NCBI GenBank assembly: GCA_003265975.1
Contig: QFBU01000083.1
Location: forward strand, 1 to 5,400
Origin: Candidatus Marinamargulisbacteria bacterium SCGC AAA071-K20
GTDB lineage: Bacteria; Margulisbacteria; Marinamargulisbacteria; GCA-2716485; AAA071-K20
DNA length: 5,400 nucleotides
Direction: 5' to 3'
Positions 1-4,117 of this stretch are shown here, one piece after another. Positions within the stretch are counted from its first letter, which is position 1. Every line of letters starts with the position of its first letter. Under the pieces are notes generated by a model, which did not search any database, was not told where the DNA came from, and worked only from the letters and a program-made list of their open reading frames with translations. A program made the translations under genes and the position numbers.

Positions 1-1099
1 TTCCAAATACAAAAACCATTAAATTGTCGCTTTGGTTTTCCATTTCTTCAATTTGATCTTGTTTTTCTTGCTCTTTTTGCTCAGTTATAACGCCGTCTAT
101 GTCGCGTTGTCTCATTTCTGGCTCTATAGGATCGTCTCTTAAAATAGCATCTACAAAAGTAGCGGCAGGGCTATGTATAGCAAACACGTCTCTACTTCTT
201 ACTTCAATTACAACGTCAAAAGTAGGCGGTGATTTACGTTCAAGTACTGTTTTATTGGTGCCTCTAAACTTTGCTTCTTCGTCACCTAAAACAACACTTT
301 GTACGCCACCTACTAAGTCTGAAAGCGTTGGATTTTTAATTAAGTTATCTAAATGATAACCATGAGCTGTTGCTACTAACTGAACCCCTCGTTCGGCTAT
401 CGTTCGTGCAGCAGAGGTTTCTTCTTCAGTTCCAATTTCGTCTACCACGATTACTTCTGGCATGTGGTTTTCTACGGCCTCTATCATGACCGCATGTTGT
501 TTGTCGGGTGTAGGCACTTGCATTCGTCTTGCAAAGCCAATAGCCGGATGTGGGATGTCACCCTCTCCTGCAATTTCGTTTGAGGTGTCTACTACCACTA
601 CACGTTTGTGGCATTGGTCAGCGAGTACCCTTGCTGTTTCTCTCAATATTGTTGTTTTTCCAATGCCTGGAGGTCCTAAAAATAAGCAGTTTCTGCCACT
701 TTCAATAATGTCTCTAATAATTTCTACAGTTCCAAAAACCGCTTTTCCTATCCGACATGTTAGGCCAATTATTTTGCCTTCTCGGTTTCTAATAGCTGAC
801 ACTCGATGCAGTGTTCTCTCTAACCCGGCCCTGTTGTCGGTATTAAATGGCTCTACTTTTTTTGATACTTCTTGAATGTCTGCCAGTGTCATCTCACCTA
901 GAGATATGAGTCGTTTGGAGGTATGTTGAAATCGAACTTCTGCTGGAAATCCTAAGTCTAAAACTACTTCTGTTAATTTATTTAAATTGGGAGCTTCTTT
1001 TAAAAACTTGCTGAGCCTATCTGGTAACAAGTCCAGAAGCTCTGTAATGTCGTCTACTATTCCTGTGATTTTGTCTTCGTTTGTGTCCGTGTCAGTCAA
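1..1099 (-). CDS. SpoIIIAA/Ycf45-like AAA ATPase, probably with a C-terminal R3H domain beyond the edge (3' partial)
   Basis: I translated this frame by hand: it is open for 366 codons from a TTG and runs off the left edge. It carries a P-loop GPPGIGKTT (residues 142-150), the family-typical stretch DTSNEIAGEGDIPHP (171-185), a Walker B VIVVDE (216-221) and a sensor-like ATAHG (243-247). The N-terminal 130 residues contain a helical 'LLDLLPDRLSKFL' segment (21-33) of the kind that precedes the ATPase core in cyanobacterial/plastid Ycf45 and SpoIIIAA. After the core comes a charged, Glu/Gln-rich helix (326-358), then LMVFVFG, resembling the start of the linker that leads to an R3H nucleic-acid-binding domain in long homologues. 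That domain is outside the window, so its presence is inferred. The exact role of the non-sporulation homologues is not settled; a nucleic-acid-linked ATPase is the best description. The only usable early start is TTG at 1097-1099: an in-frame TAA lies at 1112-1114 and the first ATG is codon 70. The gene overlaps the HU gene by 8 bases, so it is very likely co-transcribed and coupled to it. Confidence 0.88.
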   Translation of the reverse strand, partial: MTDTDTNEDKITGIVDDITELLDLLPDRLSKFLKEAPNLNKLTEVVLDLGFPAEVRFQHTSKRLISLGEMTLADIQEVSKKVEPFNTDNRAGLERTLHRVSAIRNREGKIIGLTCRIGKAVFGTVEIIRDIIESGRNCLFLGPPGIGKTTILRETARVLADQCHKRVVVVDTSNEIAGEGDIPHPAIGFARRMQVPTPDKQHAVMIEAVENHMPEVIVVDEIGTEEETSAARTIAERGVQLVATAHGYHLDNLIKNPTLSDLVGGVQSVVLGDEEAKFRGTNKTVLERKSPPTFDVVIEVRSRDVFAIHSPAATFVDAILRDDPIEPEMRQRDIDGVITEQKEQEKQDQIEEMENQSDNLMVFVFG

Positions 1100-1379
1100 C
1101 TTGGACTCCTTTTATAGATTTTAATAACTGTAAGCCAGGGCTAAATGCAGGAGTTACCGTTTCTGGAAGGTCCATAGGTTCGCCTGTGTGAGGATTTCGT
1201 CCAATTCTTGCGGCACGTTTTCGCACTTCAAATGCTCCAAATCCTACAATACGTACTTTATCACCTTTTGATATGCCATCTCTAATTTCATCGAATACAT
1301 ATTCAACAAGGTCTTGAGACATCTTTATTGTTAAATCAAATTCATTACTAACTTTTTCTGATAATTCCCTTTTATTCAT
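1092..1379 (-). CDS. HU/IHF-family nucleoid DNA-binding protein
   Basis: This 95-residue protein has the usual length of the HU/IHF family, small dimeric proteins that bind and bend DNA in the nucleoid. The N-terminal helices (1-40) are followed by the beta-saddle signature: GFGAFEVRKR (46-55), then RIGRNPHTGE (58-67). Pro63 in the RNP tip of the arm is the conserved residue that intercalates into the minor groove. The C-terminal PAFSPGLQLLKSIKG (77-91) matches the closing helix. A few extra residues (VQVD) follow, encoded by sequence that also holds the ribosome binding site and TTG start of the downstream ATPase. The ATG at 1377-1379 has AAGGAG 8 bases upstream. The gene lies 27 bases after recR, with no sign of its own terminator, suggesting read-through from the recombination cluster. 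HU and IHF subunits cannot be separated reliably from sequence alone; a plain HU homodimer is the simplest reading because only one copy is visible. Confidence 0.95.
   Translation of the reverse strand: MNKRELSEKVSNEFDLTIKMSQDLVEYVFDEIRDGISKGDKVRIVGFGAFEVRKRAARIGRNPHTGEPMDLPETVTPAFSPGLQLLKSIKGVQVD
1106..1111 (-). promoter_or_regulatory. Ribosome binding site that decides the TTG start of the ATPase gene
   Basis: On the minus strand AAGGAG lies 6 bases upstream of the TTG at 1097-1099, a near-ideal Shine-Dalgarno position. It is embedded in the last codons of the HU gene (AAA GGA GTC). With the in-frame stop just upstream, this fixes the start at TTG rather than at a later ATG. Confidence 0.75.
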
Positions 1380-1387
1380 TTTTAATT

Positions 1388-1393
1388 CTCCTT
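1388..1393 (-). promoter_or_regulatory. Strong ribosome binding site of the HU gene
   Basis: AAGGAG lies on the minus strand 8 bases before the ATG at 1377-1379, inside the 27-base gap after recR. It is one of the clearest Shine-Dalgarno matches in the window, in keeping with the high HU protein levels usual in bacteria. Confidence 0.7.
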
Positions 1394-1406
1394 ATAAGTT
1401 TCAATT

Positions 1407-2006
1407 TCAAATCACTTCTTGTCTTCCTGATAAAGCTTTTTGCAGTGTCATATCGTCTGCGTAGTCAATGTCTGACCCCACTGGTAGTCCGTAAGCCAGC
1501 TTAGAAACGGGTATATTAAACGGCTTTAACAGTGACGTTAGATAGAGTATCGTCGCTTCCCCTTCAATTGTAGGATTAATCGCTAAAATAATTTCTTTTA
1601 ATGGGTATTCTTTTACCCGTGATAGTAACTCATTAATACGTAATGTTTCAATATAGACGCCATCAATCGGAGACACTAAGCCTCCCAAAATATGGTACAA
1701 GCCCTTATATTCGCAGGTTCTTTCTAGTGCCAAAATGTCTTTGGGTTCGGCTACAATACACAAACTTTCTTGAGATCGGGTAATATCCGTACATATGAAG
1801 CATTCATTGCTGAAGGTAAAGTTATAACATTTTTCGCAATGTTTAATATTGTCTCTAACGTATCCTATTTCGTTAACAAATTCATGAACATCTTTTTTAG
1901 GTAGAGATAATAAAAAAAGTGCCAAGCGTTGAGCTGATTTCTCGCCCACGCCTGGGAGTTTTTTTAATTGCGTAATAATGCCATTTAGTGGATTCTTTTC
2001 TGGCAT
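1407..2006 (-). CDS. recR: Recombination mediator protein RecR
   Basis: RecR acts with RecF and/or RecO to load RecA onto single-stranded DNA at gaps, as a ring-shaped clamp-like oligomer. The 199-residue length is typical. Domains in order: a helix-hairpin-helix with KKLPGVGEKSAQRLA (15-29); a four-cysteine zinc finger with Cys57, Cys60, Cys69 and Cys72; a TOPRIM domain from CIVAEPKD (83-90) through ILAINPTIEGEAT (140-152); and the C-terminal GLPVGSDIDYADDMTLQKAL (173-192), the RecR Walker-like motif region. The ATG at 2004-2006 puts the LPGVG motif at the same distance from the N-terminus as in other RecR proteins. There is no good Shine-Dalgarno sequence: the bases before the ATG are an A-rich run just after the ybaB stop, 6 bases away. 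Translation is therefore probably coupled to ybaB. The ybaB-recR pairing is one of the most conserved in bacteria and supports both calls. All key residues appear intact. Confidence 0.98.
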   Translation of the reverse strand: MPEKNPLNGIITQLKKLPGVGEKSAQRLALFLLSLPKKDVHEFVNEIGYVRDNIKHCEKCYNFTFSNECFICTDITRSQESLCIVAEPKDILALERTCEYKGLYHILGGLVSPIDGVYIETLRINELLSRVKEYPLKEIILAINPTIEGEATILYLTSLLKPFNIPVSKLAYGLPVGSDIDYADDMTLQKALSGRQEVI

Positions 2007-2012
2007 TTTTTG

Positions 2013-2336
2013 CTACGTAAGTCCTGGTATATTAAATCCTTTAGAAATATCTGAAAGCTTCGATGTAGCTATTCCTTTTGCGTCTTGTGCAGCAGAATTA
2101 AACGCTTCTTTTAATTGCTTTTTCATAATATCTGCCATTCCTTGCTCTAGAAGAGACGGCGCTATTTTAATGTCTAGACAAACTAGTTCTCCGGTGAGCA
2201 CTACTTCTACATTTCCAGAAGCACTTCTTCCGGTTACTTTTACGTCCTTAAGTTCATCCTGGACGTTTTTCATTTTAGATTTCATTTCTTTGGCTTGTTT
2301 AACCAATTTCCCCATATCTTTTAGTCCTTCAAACAT
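2013..2336 (-). CDS. ybaB: YbaB/EbfC-family nucleoid-associated protein
   Basis: This 107-residue protein matches the YbaB/EbfC family in length, pattern and position directly upstream of recR. Family members are small dimers with a tweezer-like shape that bind DNA and associate with the nucleoid; a direct role in RecR-dependent repair has been proposed but is not firmly established. The sequence opens with a long charged, Met/Lys-rich helix (about 1-32, with KLVKQAKEMKSKMKNVQDEL at 10-29). Then comes a central beta-sheet with TGRSASGNVEVVLTGE (35-50), and a C-terminal helix with MKKQLKEAFNSAAQDAK (71-87). The ATG at 2334-2336 has an AAGGAAGG Shine-Dalgarno sequence 7 bases upstream. The preceding 53-base gap holds a likely hairpin against that site (see 2352-2386). 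No oddities in the protein were noticed. Confidence 0.95.
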   Translation of the reverse strand: MFEGLKDMGKLVKQAKEMKSKMKNVQDELKDVKVTGRSASGNVEVVLTGELVCLDIKIAPSLLEQGMADIMKKQLKEAFNSAAQDAKGIATSKLSDISKGFNIPGLT

Positions 2337-2343
2337 AACCGTA

Positions 2344-2351
2344 CCTTCCTT
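2344..2351 (-). promoter_or_regulatory. Ribosome binding site of ybaB
   Basis: AAGGAAGG on the minus strand ends 7 bases before the ATG at 2334-2336. It offers two overlapping Shine-Dalgarno registers and directly follows a potential hairpin, so its accessibility may depend on that structure. Confidence 0.6.
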
Positions 2352-2386
2352 ATCTTGTGATATCTTTATCGTATCATATGCAAGAT
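2352..2386 (-). promoter_or_regulatory. Inverted repeat / RNA hairpin abutting the ybaB ribosome binding site
   Basis: Read on the minus strand, ATCTTG (2381-2386) pairs with CAAGAT (2352-2357), and TGATA (2372-2376) pairs with TATCA (2358-2362). This gives 11 base pairs with a 4-base bulge and a 9-base loop. The stem ends directly at the AAGGAAGG Shine-Dalgarno sequence (2344-2351). There is no T-tract, so it is not an intrinsic terminator. It could protect an mRNA end, mark a processing site or tune ybaB translation. The same stretch contains weak -10-like hexamers (TATGAT, TACGAT) without a good -35, so a promoter here is only a faint possibility. Confidence 0.4.
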
Positions 2387-2389
2387 TTC

Positions 2390-3016
2390 TTAACCACTTC
2401 TTAGAAATATAGTCATGTCATTTTCTAAATAGCCGCCAGAGATCGTTATATTTAAATTGAAGTGTTTACAAATTTCTTTTATGTCGTCTTGTGTATAGTA
2501 ATAGTAGTCTGTTTTTACTATTTTTCTTGTCAGATCATTTTCTTCTAAAACATTAAAAGCAACGCCTTGTTTTGCAAGAGCTAAGAGACGTTTGATGCCT
2601 TCAGAAAGAAAGGCTAATTGCTCGTTCGCATCACCCATTTTTAAATTAAATACCCCTGACGCAAATACCACGTCTACTGGGTTTAGTAATGGTTTTTGAA
2701 ATAAATTATGAACCTTGAAGTGTCCACTGGGATAGGCTCGTTTTGCAGCGTCAATTAACGCGCTAGAGTGGTCGACACCTGTAAAGTTGATATTAAGGGA
2801 GTTTGCTTTTATATAATGAAAAAAGTCGCCTAAGCCACAACCTACATCCAATACCGTTTCTCCACTCCAAACCGGTTTAAATGACAGAAGTTGTTTAAAG
2901 CGTTTTCTTTGAGTGTCTCTCGAAAGCCATCCTACTGTTTTTACTTGATGGCCAAAACGAGAGTAGTCTCTTGTGTATCGTTTATTTTTTTCGTCTTGAT
3001 CCGAGAGAAAAGACAA
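2390..3016 (-). CDS. Class I SAM-dependent methyltransferase, substrate unknown
   Basis: This 208-residue protein has the Rossmann-type methyltransferase core: motif I VLDVGCGLGDF (55-65) for S-adenosylmethionine binding, an acidic motif II residue Asp82 in FTGVDHS (78-84), and a motif IV-like stretch DVVFASGVFNL (115-125). A short N-terminal region with DYSRFGHQVKTVGWLSRDTQ (17-36) precedes the core; the Tyr-Ser-Arg-Phe-Gly and Gly-Trp pattern recurs in a family of small uncharacterised bacterial methyltransferases. No transmembrane segment or signal peptide is seen. The reading frame begins at TTG (3014-3016), since an in-frame TAA lies at 3026-3028 and no ATG occurs before motif I. The TTG is 1 base after the asd stop, and the nearest GAGGA is about 14 bases upstream, too far for ordinary initiation, so coupling to asd is likely. 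The substrate cannot be told from sequence: small molecule, protein or RNA are all possible. The core fold is sure, the function is not. Confidence 0.85.
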   Translation of the reverse strand: MSFLSDQDEKNKRYTRDYSRFGHQVKTVGWLSRDTQRKRFKQLLSFKPVWSGETVLDVGCGLGDFFHYIKANSLNINFTGVDHSSALIDAAKRAYPSGHFKVHNLFQKPLLNPVDVVFASGVFNLKMGDANEQLAFLSEGIKRLLALAKQGVAFNVLEENDLTRKIVKTDYYYYTQDDIKEICKHFNLNITISGGYLENDMTIFLRSG

Positions 3017-3017
3017 A

Positions 3018-4019
3018 TTACTTGATTAGTTCCTCAGCAATTTGAACAGCGTTTAGTGCGGCACCTTTTCTTAAATTATCAGACACTACCCACATATCAA
3101 TAGCCTTAGGGTTAGAAATATCTTTTCTAATTCTACCGACAAAGGTTTCGTCTCTTCCAGCTAAAAGCTTTGGTGTTGGGTACTCGTTTTTAGACGGGTT
3201 GTCCATCACAACTACTCCTGGCATATTTCTTAATAGATCTCTTACTTTTTCTATTGGAAGCTCTTCACTTAACTCTACGTTTAAGGCTTCACTGTGACCA
3301 ATAAAAACAGGAACTCTAACGGTGGTTGCTGTTAATTTAATAGTGTCGTCTTCAAGAATTTTTTGTGTTTCTAGAATCATTTTCATTTCTTCTTTTGTGT
3401 ATCCATTGTCTTCGAAAACATCAATATGTGGAATCACGTTAAAGGCAATATCTTTTGTAAATTGCTTGGCTTCACTTGGTTTACCTTGAAGGTTATGCCT
3501 GGTTTGGCTTTCTAATTCTTTAATAGCCTCTTTACCAGCGCCAGACACAGACTGATAGGTGGATATTACTACTCTTTTTATTTTGGCGGCATCGTGGAGC
3601 GGCTTTAAAGCCAATACCATTTGAGCCGTAGAGCAATTTGGGTTGGCAATAATACCTTTATGTTTTTTTACTGCCTGCGCATTTACTTCAGGAACGACAA
3701 GGGGAACGGAAGGGTCCATTCTAAAATGAGAGGTGTTGTCTATAACCACTGCCCCAGCTTTTACAGCGATAGGAGCAAACTTTTCGGATATAGATCCTCC
3801 TGCTGAAAATAAGGCATAGTCTACGCCTTCAAATGAATTTTCATCTAAAATTCTTGATATGCTATATTTGCCATTAAATTCAATACGAGTTCCTTCAGAA
3901 CGAGCTGATGTTAAACAAACAAGCTCTTTCACTGGGAATTTTCTTTGTTCTAAGGTTTTGATAATTTCTTGGCCAACCACTCCAGTGGCTCCAACTACGG
4001 CAACGGTATATTTACTCAT
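3018..4019 (-). CDS. asd: Aspartate-semialdehyde dehydrogenase
   Basis: The enzyme reduces 4-aspartyl phosphate to aspartate 4-semialdehyde with NADPH, the second step of the aspartate pathway. That pathway feeds threonine, methionine, lysine and, through diaminopimelate, peptidoglycan. The 333-residue protein begins MSKYTVAVVGATGVVGQE with the nucleotide-binding GATGVVG at 10-16. The catalytic cysteine is Cys129 in ANPNCSTAQMV (125-135), Gln156 lies in TYQSVSGAG (154-162), and the substrate-side Arg235 and acid/base His242 lie in VRVPVFIGHSEAL (234-246). Length and motifs fit the common bacterial Asd branch rather than the E. coli-type or archaeal ones. I place the start at ATG 4017-4019: the frame can be extended five codons to a TTG at 4032-4034, but those bases are the GGAGGG ribosome binding site. 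A likely promoter lies just upstream. The gene sits between dnaX and ybaB, an unusual location. All key residues are intact. Confidence 0.97.
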   Translation of the reverse strand: MSKYTVAVVGATGVVGQEIIKTLEQRKFPVKELVCLTSARSEGTRIEFNGKYSISRILDENSFEGVDYALFSAGGSISEKFAPIAVKAGAVVIDNTSHFRMDPSVPLVVPEVNAQAVKKHKGIIANPNCSTAQMVLALKPLHDAAKIKRVVISTYQSVSGAGKEAIKELESQTRHNLQGKPSEAKQFTKDIAFNVIPHIDVFEDNGYTKEEMKMILETQKILEDDTIKLTATTVRVPVFIGHSEALNVELSEELPIEKVRDLLRNMPGVVVMDNPSKNEYPTPKLLAGRDETFVGRIRKDISNPKAIDMWVVSDNLRKGAALNAVQIAEELIK

Positions 4020-4026
4020 GTTTTTA

Positions 4027-4032
4027 CCCTCC
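4027..4032 (-). promoter_or_regulatory. Ribosome binding site that decides the asd start
   Basis: GGAGGG on the minus strand lies 7 bases before ATG 4017-4019. The alternative in-frame TTG (4032-4034) overlaps this site and has no Shine-Dalgarno of its own, so the shorter 333-residue product is favoured. Confidence 0.8.
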
Positions 4033-4034
4033 AA

Positions 4035-4048
4035 AGGCTTGCAAGCCT
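4035..4048 (-). repeat. Perfect 14-bp palindrome in the asd leader
   Basis: AGGCTTGCAAGCCT is a perfect inverted repeat with itself, located between the predicted asd promoter and the ribosome binding site and ending 2 bases before GGAGGG. As DNA it could be an operator for a dimeric regulator; as RNA it could form a 5-bp stem with a TGCA loop that affects translation. It is not a terminator: only TTT follows. Nothing in the window identifies a cognate regulator. Confidence 0.5.
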
Positions 4049-4063
4049 AAATTAGTGGGGCTT

Positions 4064-4092
4064 ATCATATCAAATATTCAGTATGAGGTCAC
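4064..4092 (-). promoter_or_regulatory. Predicted sigma-70-type extended -10 promoter for asd
   Basis: On the minus strand a TATGAT hexamer (4064-4069; 5 of 6 to TATAAT) is preceded by TGA, making an extended -10. A GTGACC hexamer (4087-4092; 4 of 6 to TTGACA) lies upstream with a 17-base spacer. Transcription would start near 4057, giving a leader of about 38 bases that includes the palindrome. This would let asd and the genes behind it be expressed apart from dnaX. Confidence 0.5.
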
Positions 4093-4111
4093 CTTTAGTA
4101 AGCTCAAGGTG
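4090..4111 (-). repeat. Inverted repeat just after dnaX, overlapping the predicted asd -35
   Basis: CACCTT (4106-4111 on the minus strand) pairs with AAGGTG (4090-4095) across a 10-base loop, 6 bases after the dnaX stop. No T-tract follows, so it is not a standard terminator. It may be a weak mRNA 3'-end structure, or an operator-like site since it overlaps the -35 hexamer; chance is also possible. Confidence 0.25.
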
Positions 4112-4117
4112 TGAGTC

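Noticed and set aside
99..875. Plus-strand open frames opposite the ATPase gene (99-356 and 462-875).
   Set aside because: They lie wholly antisense to a gene with clear Walker A and B motifs; their translations are Ser/Thr/Leu-rich with no recognisable domain, as expected of shadow frames.
1380..1406. Possible terminator or promoter between recR and the HU gene.
   Set aside because: The 27-base gap holds only a ribosome binding site and AT-rich sequence; no hairpin with a T-tract or paired promoter hexamers was found.
1978..2412. Plus-strand open frame of 144 codons opposite ybaB and the recR start.
   Set aside because: It is antisense to two well-supported genes and encodes a Ser/Phe/Ile-rich sequence with no recognised family; it is explained by the complement of those codons.
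4020..4034. Longer Asd product starting at TTG 4032-4034.
   Set aside because: The TTG overlaps the GGAGGG ribosome binding site for the ATG at 4017-4019, and the extra residues (MEGKN) precede the normal Asd N-terminus.
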